From: Coriobacteriaceae bacterium
GTDB taxonomy: Bacteria > Actinomycetota > Coriobacteriia > Coriobacteriales > Coriobacteriaceae
Assembly (NCBI GenBank): GCA_025757745.1
Contig: CP107217.1
Span: 806,001-870,000, forward strand
DNA: 64,000 bases
Direction of reading: 5' to 3'
The notes beneath the pieces were generated by a model. It was given only the letters and a program-made list of their open reading frames with translations, was not told where the DNA came from and did no database searches. The position numbers and the translations under genes were made by a program. Position 1 is the first letter of the stretch; each line of letters begins with the position of its first letter. This document shows, in pieces, positions 48,675-57,383 of the stretch.

Positions 48675-49865
48675 GTGCAATATCGCGTTGACCCCAAAAG
48701 CGGTAACCGTATCTCGGCGTTGGGGCTGGGCTGCATGAGGTTTCCCGGTGCGCCGGGACGCCCGGATGCGAAGACAGCCGACGCCATCATCTCCCGTGCA
48801 GTGGAGCAGGGGATTAACTACCTGGACACGGCCTATCTCTATCCCGGCAACGAGGCTTGCGTGGGCGCTTCGCTTGAGCGCCTAGGCCTACGCGACCAGG
48901 TTTTGCTCGCGACCAAGCTGCCGCATGCTTCGTGCAAATGCGCGGAGGATTTCGACCGGTTCTTTGACGAACAGCTGCGTCGGCTGCGGACTGACCATAT
49001 CGACTATTACCTTATGCACAACATCACCTCGCCCGCCCAGTGGAAACGTGTGGTGGCGTTGGGCATCGAGGACTGGATCGCGCGTCAAAAGGCGGCGGGG
49101 CGCATTCGCCAGATTGGTTTTTCGTATCACGGCAGCGCGGCGGATTTCCTGACGGTGCTTGACGCATATGACTGGGATTTTTGCCAGATCCAGTACAACT
49201 ATGCCGGCGAGCGTTACCAAGCGGGAACGGCAGGACTCATGGCGGCTGCGGAGCGCGGTCTTGCGGTGTTTGTGATGGAGCCACTGCTGGGCGGTCGTCT
49301 AGCGGGCAAACTTCCGCCGCGGGCACGCGCTGTGCTCGATGGCGCCCGTGACCCGCATTTGCGCACTCCGGCCGCCTGGGGGCTTTCGTGGGTGTGGAAC
49401 CATCCTCAGGTGACGATGCTGCTTTCGGGTATGACCGATATCGCGCAAGTGGATGAGAACGCGGCGTTGGCCGATCGGGCCCTGCCGGATTCGATGACGG
49501 CTGCTCAGCTCGATGCCATCGCACGCGTGCTGAGGGAGTTTGAAAAATCGAATCGCGTGCCCTGCACGGGATGCGGCTATTGCATGCCGTGTCCTAAAGG
49601 CATCAATATCCCTGGGTGTTTTGCTGCCTACAACGCAAGCTATGCGCACAGCTGGTTTACGGGGCTGTCTCAATACTTTACGGCGAGCGCGGTGCGGACG
49701 AACGAGCCCAAGCTGGTGAGCAATTGCGTCAAGTGCGGCAAATGCGCGCGGCATTGCCCGCAGCACATCGATATCCCCGGGCGCTTGGACGACGTACGCC
49801 GCCGTTTTCAGCCTGGCCCCGTGACGGCGGTGCTTAAGGCCTTCGGCAAAACGCGCTCCTCGTGA
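48675..49865 (+). CDS. Aldo/keto reductase with C-terminal 4Fe-4S domain
   Basis: This 396-residue protein has an aldo/keto reductase barrel with Tyr in YLDTAYLYPG, Lys in LATKLP and His in YLMHNI. The C-terminal part carries two cysteine clusters, CTGCGYCMPCPKG and CVKCGKCARHCP, expected to bind iron-sulfur clusters. Such proteins are common in anaerobes, with unknown substrates. GTG at 48675 follows GGAGGAGG. The 79-bp repeat element begins immediately after it. Confidence 0.9.
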   Translation: MQYRVDPKSGNRISALGLGCMRFPGAPGRPDAKTADAIISRAVEQGINYLDTAYLYPGNEACVGASLERLGLRDQVLLATKLPHASCKCAEDFDRFFDEQLRRLRTDHIDYYLMHNITSPAQWKRVVALGIEDWIARQKAAGRIRQIGFSYHGSAADFLTVLDAYDWDFCQIQYNYAGERYQAGTAGLMAAAERGLAVFVMEPLLGGRLAGKLPPRARAVLDGARDPHLRTPAAWGLSWVWNHPQVTMLLSGMTDIAQVDENAALADRALPDSMTAAQLDAIARVLREFEKSNRVPCTGCGYCMPCPKGINIPGCFAAYNASYAHSWFTGLSQYFTASAVRTNEPKLVSNCVKCGKCARHCPQHIDIPGRLDDVRRRFQPGPVTAVLKAFGKTRSS

Positions 49866-49944
49866 CCCTTTTATAACTTGCGGTGGAATAGTTCCTGCTT
49901 GCGGCAGAATAAGGCATCGACAGGAACTATTTCACCGCAACTGA
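49866..49944 (+). repeat. 79-bp palindromic repeat, copy 1
   Basis: This 79-base sequence differs at only one position from 51053-51131. It contains near-complementary 20-base arms TTGCGGTGGAATAGTTCCTG and CAGGAACTATTTCACCGCAA (one G-T pair), separated by 23 bases that contain a second TTGCGG-AATA motif. It ends 11 bases upstream of the oxidoreductase start, so it forms that gene's leader or operator. A TATAAC near its start might be a -10. Confidence 0.9.
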
Positions 49945-49955
49945 AGGGGGCTGTC

Positions 49956-50975
49956 GTGGGCCATCGGGATTCATGTGATGATTTACGTGAGGTTCGTTGG
50001 GGCGTTTTGGGCGCTGGACGCATTTCTCATCGATTTGCATCGTCGCTCAAGAAGGTCGACGGGGCACGGCTGGTGGCTGCGGCCGGCCGCACTCCTGCAC
50101 ATGTCGAGGAATTTTGCCGAGCGTTTTCGATTGATGCCGCGCACAGTTATGCCACGGCTGACGATAGCGGCGATGCGGCTTATGATGCGCTGATTGCCGA
50201 CCCCGATGTCGACGCAATCTACTTGGCTCTTCCACATGGCATGCATGCGCATTGGGTCTGTCGGGCACTGCGCGCGGGAAAGGCCGTGCTGTGCGAAAAG
50301 CCGGCCGTTTTGAATGAAGAAGAGGCCCATGCGATCGCCTCCGTTTCCCGTGAGTGCGGTGTGCCGTTTATGGAGGCGATGAAAAATCGGTTTTGTCCGA
50401 TGCATACTCGCGTGAAGGTCTTGCTTGCGTCGGGCGAGCTCGGCCGTATTGTCTCGATTGAAAGCGTGCAAAAACTCGATTATGGTGAGCCTCCTTCGAG
50501 TTATCTGCTCGACCCGTTGCAGGGTGGCTGTCTATATGACATGGGCTGCTATGCGGTCGGTTGGTTTGAGGATTTGCTCGCGGGCGCGTGCGAGGTTTCG
50601 TCCCGTGAAGTTCGCTGGCGTGACGTATCGGGCGGCCGCGTGGATTGGGCCGATGAGATCCATATGAGTGTCGGCGGTATACCCATTCATATGGTGGTCG
50701 ACGGCAAAGCAGCATATGAAAGCCGCTTAACGATTGCCTGCGAGCGGGGCTCGTTGGAAATCGAGCGCCTTCATCGCCCCGAACTCGCCCATGTGAAGTG
50801 CTCCGACGGACGAATGCTCGAAATAAATGCCCCGTTTGAGGTCGATGATTTCTACGGCGAAATCCAGCATGCGACCCAGCTCATCCGGGCGGGGAAACTC
50901 GAGAGTCCCGTCATGCCCCTTGCCGCCACACAGCGCTGCGCGCGCATTATCGAAGCAATCCGTCTAGCCCTCTAG
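49956..50975 (+). CDS. Gfo/Idh/MocA-family oxidoreductase
   Basis: This 339-residue protein has the NAD(P)-binding start VRWGVLGAGRISHRFASSLK, the EKPAVLN version of the EKP motif with the catalytic Lys, and a C-terminal domain with DPLQGGCLYDMGCYAVGWFED. It resembles dihydrodiol or glucose-fructose oxidoreductase-like members; the substrate is unknown. GTG at 49956 is the best start, with GAAGGGGG upstream. The gene is bracketed by two copies of a 79-bp repeat. Confidence 0.87.
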   Translation: MGHRDSCDDLREVRWGVLGAGRISHRFASSLKKVDGARLVAAAGRTPAHVEEFCRAFSIDAAHSYATADDSGDAAYDALIADPDVDAIYLALPHGMHAHWVCRALRAGKAVLCEKPAVLNEEEAHAIASVSRECGVPFMEAMKNRFCPMHTRVKVLLASGELGRIVSIESVQKLDYGEPPSSYLLDPLQGGCLYDMGCYAVGWFEDLLAGACEVSSREVRWRDVSGGRVDWADEIHMSVGGIPIHMVVDGKAAYESRLTIACERGSLEIERLHRPELAHVKCSDGRMLEINAPFEVDDFYGEIQHATQLIRAGKLESPVMPLAATQRCARIIEAIRLAL

Positions 50976-51052
50976 GACCTGGCGCTGACGCGTGAGGGAT
51001 CATGACGCCGGCGCCCGTAGCCGTAGTGCTTGGTGCCCCGCATCTCTGATGC

Positions 51053-51131
51053 CCCTTTTATAACTTGCGGTGGAATAGTTCCTGTTTGCGGCAGAATAAG
51101 GCATCGACAGGAACTATTTCACCGCAACTGA
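51053..51131 (+). repeat. 79-bp palindromic repeat, copy 2
   Basis: The second copy of the repeat at 49866-49944, with a single C to T change in the loop. It ends 16 bases before the nfo start, again as a gene leader. Together the copies form direct repeats 1187 bases apart. Confidence 0.9.
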
Positions 51132-51147
51132 TGAGGGGGAGCTGGGG

Positions 51148-52014
51148 ATGCTGACGATCGGGTGTCATCTATCCACGACGAAGGGCTATCGGGCGATGGG
51201 AGAGACGGCGCTGTCAATTGGCGCCAATACCTTTGCATTCTTTACGCGCAACCCGCGCGGCGGCAAGGCGAAAGATCTTGACATGGATGACGTGGCCGCC
51301 CTGCGCGAGCTTATGGCGCAAAATGATTTTGGCCCACTCGTGGCTCATGCCCCGTATACCTATAACCCCTGCTCAGCCAAAGAGCGGGCGCGCGAGTTTG
51401 CCCTGGAGGCCATGGCAGAGGACCTGCGGCGCATGGAGGCGCTGCCCGGCAACTACTACAACTTCCATCCCGGTGCGCATGTGGGGCAGGGCTCCGACGC
51501 CGGCATTCAGATGATCGTCGACACCCTGTGCCAGGTGATGTTTGAGGGGCAGCAGACGACGGTGCTGCTCGAGACCATGGCCGGCAAGGGCACCGAGGTG
51601 GGCCGCAGCTTTGAGGAGCTGGCGCTCATCATCGAGGGCGTTGCCGACAAGCGCCCCGAGCTGTCGGCCAAGTTGGGCGTTTGCCTGGACACCTGCCATG
51701 TGAATGACGCCGGCTATGACATCGTCCACGATCTTGACGGTGTGCTTGACGAGTTCGATCGTGTGGTGGGTATCGAACGCCTGCGCGCCGTGCATATCAA
51801 TGACTCCAAGAATCCCTGCGGCGCCCATAAGGATCGCCACGAGTGTATCGGCAAGGGCTACCTGGGTAGTGAAGAGTTTGGCGGCGGTATGCAGGTTATG
51901 CAGAATATTGTATCGAATGGCCGCTTGCGCGCATTGCCATTCATTTTGGAGACACCGAACGAACTTGCAGGTTATGCGGCTGAAATCAAATTGTTAAGGT
52001 CATTGCAGCAGTGA
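51148..52014 (+). CDS. nfo: Endonuclease IV
   Basis: This 288-residue TIM-barrel nuclease has the trinuclear zinc ligands in LVAHAPY, FHPGAH, LLETMAG, CLDTCHVNDAGYD, VHINDSK, DRHECIGKG and ILETPNE. It cleaves DNA at abasic sites in base-excision repair. The length is usual. The start ATG at 51148 follows GAGGGGGAG. Confidence 0.95.
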   Translation: MLTIGCHLSTTKGYRAMGETALSIGANTFAFFTRNPRGGKAKDLDMDDVAALRELMAQNDFGPLVAHAPYTYNPCSAKERAREFALEAMAEDLRRMEALPGNYYNFHPGAHVGQGSDAGIQMIVDTLCQVMFEGQQTTVLLETMAGKGTEVGRSFEELALIIEGVADKRPELSAKLGVCLDTCHVNDAGYDIVHDLDGVLDEFDRVVGIERLRAVHINDSKNPCGAHKDRHECIGKGYLGSEEFGGGMQVMQNIVSNGRLRALPFILETPNELAGYAAEIKLLRSLQQ

Positions 52015-52075
52015 TGACTGTCATAAAGTGGAGTGCTCCATTCACGTTATGGGTTTGTTTCAATCAGTTTTCTAA

Positions 52076-52104
52076 TTGCGGATTCTTCCAAGCGGGTGCA
52101 TAAT
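52076..52104 (+). promoter_or_regulatory. Promoter of the amino-acid transporter operon
   Basis: -35 TTGCGG (52076-52081), 17-base spacer, -10 CATAAT (52099-52104). A small stem AGACCCC/GGGGTCT (52121-52144) followed by TTT lies in the leader just before the ribosome-binding site GGAAGGAG. Confidence 0.6.
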
Positions 52105-52161
52105 AACCCTCAGTTTTTGCAGACCCCTGAATCACGTGGGGTCTTTGGAAGGAGACTGATT

Positions 52162-53022
52162 ATGAAGCTGAAGAAGCTTGGCGCATTTGCCGCCACGGGT
52201 GCTATGGCGCTCGCCCTCGCTCTGACGGGCTGCGGCTCGTCCAACGCCACCTCTGGTTCTGATGCCAGTTCCAGCAGCTCTGACGACGCTAAGGTCGAGA
52301 AGGTCGACGGTTCCAAGGAGTACGCGCTCGTCAAGGACGGCACGCTGACCGTCGGCACCTCTGCCGAGTACGCTCCGTTTGAGTACAAGGATGACAACGG
52401 CGATTATCAGGGCTTTGACCTTGAGCTCATCAAGGCTATCGGCGACAAGCTGGGCCTGGATGTCGAGTATGTCAACAATGACTTTGACACGCTGGTTCCG
52501 GGCGTCGCTTCGGGCGCCAAATATGACGTCTCCATCGCGGCTATCACCGACACGCCCGAGCGTGAGAAGGAAGTCACTTTCTCCGATTCCTACTACATGG
52601 ACGATCAGGCTATCGTGACCAAGGTCGATAACACCGACATCACGGCCGACAACTACAGCGAGAAGCTCAACAATGCTGACGCCACGATCATCGTCCAGTC
52701 TGGTTCGACCGCCGAGGCCTTTGCCCAGGAGAACTTCCCCAAGGCCAAGATCGTCCCCTACAAGGACGCTACCGAGTGCTTCAGCGCCCTGCAGTCCGAT
52801 AAGGGCGACGCCGTAGTCACCAACCGCTCCGTTGCCAGCCAGCTGACCGCCGAGCAGTTCAACACCTGCCAGACCATCAAGCAGATTAGCACCGGCGAGG
52901 AGTACGCCATCGCCATCAACCAGGGCAACACCAAGCTCAAGAACGACATCAACCAGGCCATCAAGGACCTGACCGACGACGGTACCGTTGACGCCCTCAT
53001 GGCTAAGTACAACATCAAGTAA
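52162..53022 (+). CDS. Polar amino-acid ABC transporter binding lipoprotein
   Basis: This 286-residue family-3 solute-binding protein has a signal peptide with lipobox LTGC (about residue 22), a Ser-rich linker and the domain start LTVGTSAEYAPFEY, with GFDLELIKAIGDKLG following. It captures an amino acid and passes it to the permease and ATPase encoded next. The specificity (for example glutamine, cystine or basic amino acids) cannot be told from the sequence. GGAAGGAG fixes the start. Confidence 0.92.
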   Translation: MKLKKLGAFAATGAMALALALTGCGSSNATSGSDASSSSSDDAKVEKVDGSKEYALVKDGTLTVGTSAEYAPFEYKDDNGDYQGFDLELIKAIGDKLGLDVEYVNNDFDTLVPGVASGAKYDVSIAAITDTPEREKEVTFSDSYYMDDQAIVTKVDNTDITADNYSEKLNNADATIIVQSGSTAEAFAQENFPKAKIVPYKDATECFSALQSDKGDAVVTNRSVASQLTAEQFNTCQTIKQISTGEEYAIAINQGNTKLKNDINQAIKDLTDDGTVDALMAKYNIK

Positions 53023-53162
53023 ATAGATGCTTGATTGCGCGTAGGCCCTTTCCGTTTTGCGGAGAGGGCCTTTGCGCTTCTCTCGACGGAGAGCGTTTCC
53101 GTCTCGTTTTGCCGGCAACTCCTACGATAGGAGCCACCTTGTCTCGATTGAACGAAGGGGCC

Positions 53163-54500
53163 ATGGGTCGGCGTTTTCCGCTGCCCTCGATGCTCCAAAA
53201 ACTAGCCTGCGCCCTAGCTGTGGCGCTCGCTTTGTTGTGCGCGGGGACAGCCGCGCCTTCGACCGCCCAGGCGCTCGAGACCGCAAAGATCACCGCGCGT
53301 CCCAATACCGGTTCGGGCAGCGCTGTGGTCGGCGGCACTGAGACGCGCATTACCTGGGAGGTCCAGGCCGATGCCGACGAGGAGCTGAGCGGTCTTTCGC
53401 TGACGTTTGTCGACGGCACGACGTTTGGTACCGATGACACGCGATTGACGATGCTCTCGGGCGAGGACCTCATGGATCGTACGCCCATGAAGCCCACGTG
53501 CAAGGCTGACGGCCAGACGCTCAAGATCGACTTTGGCGAGACGGCGCCTGCCGGCGGCTTTTTCCGTGTCGAGGTTTACGGCGTGACGTTTCCCGTCGAG
53601 GGCGGCGATGAGGCCTTTAGCGGAACCTATACGCTTGCCGACGGTTCGACCAAGAAGATTTCCAAGATTCCTTCCGTCGAGATCAAAGGCGTGACGGCCT
53701 TTGACAACTTCCTGGCCGATCTTAAGGAACAGCCGTGGGTCGAGGCATGGAACTCCAATATGTTCCTGCGCCTGTTCTTGAACCCGGTCATTTTGGTCCA
53801 GAGTCTGCCGATCGTCTTTAAGGGCTTCCTTATGTCGCTCTCGATCGTGCTTGTGGCGTTTCCGCTGGCGATCCCCTTTGGCTTTGCCCTGTCGCTCATG
53901 CGCATCTCCAAATCGCGCATCTTGCGCTGCCTTGCCGGCATCTACGTGAATATCATCCGCGGCACGCCGGCATTCCTGCAGATCTATATCGCGTTCTTTG
54001 GCCTGCCGCTTGCCGGTGTCAAGGTTGACGACTACGTCTTGGGCGTTATCGTCATGGCCATGAACTCGTCTGCGTACCTGTGCGAGATCTTCCGCGCCGG
54101 TATTCAGTCGATCCCCAAGGGTCAAAACGAGGCTGCTCGCTCGCTGGGCATGAATGCCTTCCAGACGCTGCTCTACGTTATGATTCCGCAGACGTTCCGC
54201 AATGTCCTGCCTACGCTGACCAGCGAGTTTATCCTGCTCTACAAGGATACGTCGCTGCTCGCCGCCGTGGGCGTGGTCGAGATCGTCATGAACGCCCGCA
54301 CCATCGTGGCAACGACGGGCTCCATTACGCCGTATGTGGTTGCCGCCCTGTTCTATCTGGTCATTACCCTGCCGCTTGCGCGCTTGGTGAGCGGTCTCGA
54401 GGCGAGGCTGCTGGGTACGGCCGAAACCAAAAAGAAGCGTCCCACCAAGAGCGCCGGACAGGTTGTCGCGACGCCCGCCGACCATATCGCTGGTCTGTAA
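53163..54500 (+). CDS. Amino-acid ABC permease with N-terminal extracellular domain
   Basis: This 445-residue protein starts with a signal-like helix (about residues 10-35), then an external domain of about 145 residues rich in beta strands, and only then the HisM-type permease (from about residue 205: QSLPIVFKGFLMSLSIVLVA; loop EAARSLGMNAFQTLLYVMIP). A family-3 binding protein is encoded separately, so the extra domain is not the usual fused receptor. The start could be ATG 53163 or TTG 53139, which has AGGAG five bases upstream; the difference is eight residues. Confidence 0.85.
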   Translation: MGRRFPLPSMLQKLACALAVALALLCAGTAAPSTAQALETAKITARPNTGSGSAVVGGTETRITWEVQADADEELSGLSLTFVDGTTFGTDDTRLTMLSGEDLMDRTPMKPTCKADGQTLKIDFGETAPAGGFFRVEVYGVTFPVEGGDEAFSGTYTLADGSTKKISKIPSVEIKGVTAFDNFLADLKEQPWVEAWNSNMFLRLFLNPVILVQSLPIVFKGFLMSLSIVLVAFPLAIPFGFALSLMRISKSRILRCLAGIYVNIIRGTPAFLQIYIAFFGLPLAGVKVDDYVLGVIVMAMNSSAYLCEIFRAGIQSIPKGQNEAARSLGMNAFQTLLYVMIPQTFRNVLPTLTSEFILLYKDTSLLAAVGVVEIVMNARTIVATTGSITPYVVAALFYLVITLPLARLVSGLEARLLGTAETKKKRPTKSAGQVVATPADHIAGL

Positions 54501-54512
54501 GGAGGTTCTATC

Positions 54513-55265
<753 letters not shown>

Positions 55266-55291
55266 CCGCTTTATATGACTGACATAGCAGA

Positions 55292-55327
55292 AAACGGGAG
55301 CCGGATGTGATCCGGCTCCCGTTTTTG
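55292..55327 (+). terminator. Terminator after the amino-acid transporter
   Basis: AAACGGGAGCCGGAT and ATCCGGCTCCCGTTT form a long perfect stem around GTG, followed by TTG. A very strong intrinsic terminator. Confidence 0.92.
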
Positions 55328-55382
55328 TTGGGACGCGAATGTGTTTTGGCGCAGAGCGCGTTACGGGCGGAGCTCATTGCCG

Positions 55383-55802
55383 CTAGGCGAGCTCGGCTCC
55401 AAGTGCGCGACAAGCCGCCTCGCCCTCATCGTCGGGGGCGTCGTAGCAAATGACGGAATCGACGACGTTGACACCTGCCTCGTCGGCATCCGCCTTCCAG
55501 TTGTCCATCCATTCGCCCTCGGCCCACGAGTAGGAGCCAAAAAGGACGACCTTCTTGTCGCCGAGGGCTTCCTTGACCTCATCCCACATGGGCTGGAACT
55601 CATCGTATTCAAGCTCCTCGGAGCCCATGGCGGGGCAGCCGAAGGCGAAGGCATCATAGTTTGTGGCCTTGCCGGCAGAGAAGTCGGCGCAGGGGATGAC
55701 TTCGGCCTCGGCGCCCGCGGACGTGGTGCCTTCGGCGACAAAGTTTGCCATGGCCTCGGTGTTGCCCGTGCCGCTCCAATAGACGACGGCGATCTTGCTC
55801 AT
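55383..55802 (-). CDS. Flavodoxin
   Basis: This 139-residue protein has the FMN phosphate-binding loop WSGTGNTEAM near the N terminus, FGCPAMGSEEL and the second flavin loop FGSYSWAEGEWM. It is a short-chain flavodoxin, an electron carrier that can replace ferredoxin under iron limitation. AAAGGA precedes the ATG at 55802. It follows the DUF3793 gene on the same strand, a pairing that suggests an iron- or electron-transfer-related unit. Confidence 0.92.
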   Translation of the reverse strand: MSKIAVVYWSGTGNTEAMANFVAEGTTSAGAEAEVIPCADFSAGKATNYDAFAFGCPAMGSEELEYDEFQPMWDEVKEALGDKKVVLFGSYSWAEGEWMDNWKADADEAGVNVVDSVICYDAPDDEGEAACRALGAELA

Positions 55803-55848
55803 GTTGAGTCCTTTCGGTTGTGCGGCGTGCGGCCGCGGTTTGTACGTT

Positions 55849-56553
55849 CTATCGGGTCGCCTGGGCAAGTTGCGCCAAGCTGCAGCCCTGCTGATAGATA
55901 TACGTGAGGTATTGCGTGCAGGCGCGATAGGAGTCGAAGGTCGTGAGCGCCTGCTCGACATTCGTGTAGACCTTCCAGGCGCCAAAGACCTTGTAGTTTT
56001 CGCCATGCTGGACGATAAACTGATGCACGTCTTCGTAGGGATAGCCCAAAAAGTAGCCAATTTCGTGGGGGAACTCGCAGGTGCAGCCGTTGTCGCAGTG
56101 TGCTTGATGGTCCAATGCGCATCGGGTTTGGCCGCATGCGCATTCCGCGGCGTTATTGCTTGCGAGCGTGATGCGCGATGCCAGATGCACAAGACATGCC
56201 GAGAGGTTGCCGGTGTCGTAGCCCTCCTTAGTGAGTGCCGTTTTGGCGCGCGGGTCAGCAAGATAAGTGGCGAGGCTATTGGGCCGACATGCGTATACGA
56301 GCGCCCCGCAGGGGCGCCAGACCAAAACGCTCAGATGGATGCCGAACGGATTAAGCTCGTGATTGCACTGAGCGATAACGTTGAGCAGATGTGCTCGGCG
56401 ATCCTCGATCGCCGCAGTTGCACTCGAGCCGTTTTGATCGGCATAGACTCCTGGATAGGTAAAGAGCGATGCCGGCTTGATGCCCGCAAGCATGGGAGAG
56501 CAGTTGCGAACAACCGCCGCCTGAAACGTTGGAATGTCTATAGTTCGAGTCAT
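55849..56553 (-). CDS. DUF3793 family protein
   Basis: This 234-residue protein matches the DUF3793 family by the N-terminal CSPMLAGIKPASLF, LLNVIAQCNHELNPFGI, and the C-terminal EIGYFLGYPYEDVHQFI with KVFGAWKVY. A Cys-rich insert in the middle (ECACGQTRCALDHQAHCDNG, then CTCEF) is longer than I would expect for the family and could bind metal. The function is unknown; members often lie near flavodoxin or metal-transport genes, as here. Confidence 0.85.
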   Translation of the reverse strand: MTRTIDIPTFQAAVVRNCSPMLAGIKPASLFTYPGVYADQNGSSATAAIEDRRAHLLNVIAQCNHELNPFGIHLSVLVWRPCGALVYACRPNSLATYLADPRAKTALTKEGYDTGNLSACLVHLASRITLASNNAAECACGQTRCALDHQAHCDNGCTCEFPHEIGYFLGYPYEDVHQFIVQHGENYKVFGAWKVYTNVEQALTTFDSYRACTQYLTYIYQQGCSLAQLAQATR

Positions 56554-56726
56554 GACGCCACTGCTGTCCTTTCCTGTTAGCCTAGGAAAACTTATACACG
56601 AAAGTAAGCCTTGGTCAACTAAAAAGTTTGAAGAGGGAAACTAATTGACTGAACTGACATGAGTTTGGAGTAAGATGGGGCACCCCACGGGGTATCTCTG
56701 AAATGGACCGTAAGGAAGGGGAGCGT

Positions 56727-57110
56727 ATGAGTGACTTGCTCAACCCTGCGAATCTCATCGTGCTGGCCGTCATTGCCGTCGGCATGTTTTTTGGGCTGCG
56801 TCGCATTGCCGCATCGACACACGGGAAGAGTTGTTGCAGCGATGGTACGAGCGGCAAGAAGGCCAAAAAGGTTGTTGTGGTGGATACCGATGCGTCGCAC
56901 TATCCCTATAGCGATGAGCTGCTCATCGGCGGCATGAGCTGTGACGGCTGCGCTCAGAACGTAGCCAATGCCCTCAATGCGCTGGACGGCGTGTGGGCAA
57001 CGGTAACGTACGCGGACCACACAGCACGCGTACGCTCGAAGCGCCCGGTTGATCGCGACACACTCGAGTCGGCGGTGAGGGGCGCGGGCTATTACGTTAT
57101 GAAAATGTAG
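56727..57110 (+). CDS. Membrane-anchored heavy-metal-associated (HMA) domain protein
   Basis: This 127-residue protein has one N-terminal membrane helix (about residues 5-27), a short linker with the Cys pair SCCSDGTSGK and a C-terminal HMA domain with the metal-binding motif GGMSCDGC. HMA domains carry copper or similar ions. The membrane tether suggests delivery to or from a transporter, none of which is in the window. The start at 56727 follows AAGGAAGGGGAG. It is divergent from the DUF3793-flavodoxin pair. Confidence 0.8.
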   Translation: MSDLLNPANLIVLAVIAVGMFFGLRRIAASTHGKSCCSDGTSGKKAKKVVVVDTDASHYPYSDELLIGGMSCDGCAQNVANALNALDGVWATVTYADHTARVRSKRPVDRDTLESAVRGAGYYVMKM

Positions 57111-57383
57111 GCGTTGCCCTCTCCGGTGGATACCGGCCTCCTGCCCATTGTGACTATCGGCATCCAAAAATTTGCGCAAAAAATAACCTTTAGATGCGGC
57201 AAAAGTGGAGTTTGGTGACGGTTCGCGCGGAATTCGCTACCAATCGAGCATCTATTAACCCGTCCAAAAAATTACAGGTGTATATTTATACGATGATTAT
57301 CGCTGTGCTCAGATTGCAATTAGCCGTGGACAGAAATGAAGAATGCTAAAACTGGGCTTAAGGACAGGGGAGGCTATAGCCTT

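Noticed and set aside
49866..49944. Membership of the 79-bp repeats in giant-hairpin family 1
   Set aside because: The loop lacks the paired CCTCGGRCAT and CCTGCGGA strands in the right positions; the resemblance is limited to a TTGCGG string.
49878..49955. N-terminal extension of the oxidoreductase reading into the 79-bp repeat
   Set aside because: The extension lies within a palindromic non-coding repeat that also precedes nfo, and GTG 49956 has its own ribosome-binding site.
56671..56676. TAAGAT as -10 with TTGACT at 56645 for the HMA gene
   Set aside because: The spacing is 20 bases, too long for a confident promoter call.
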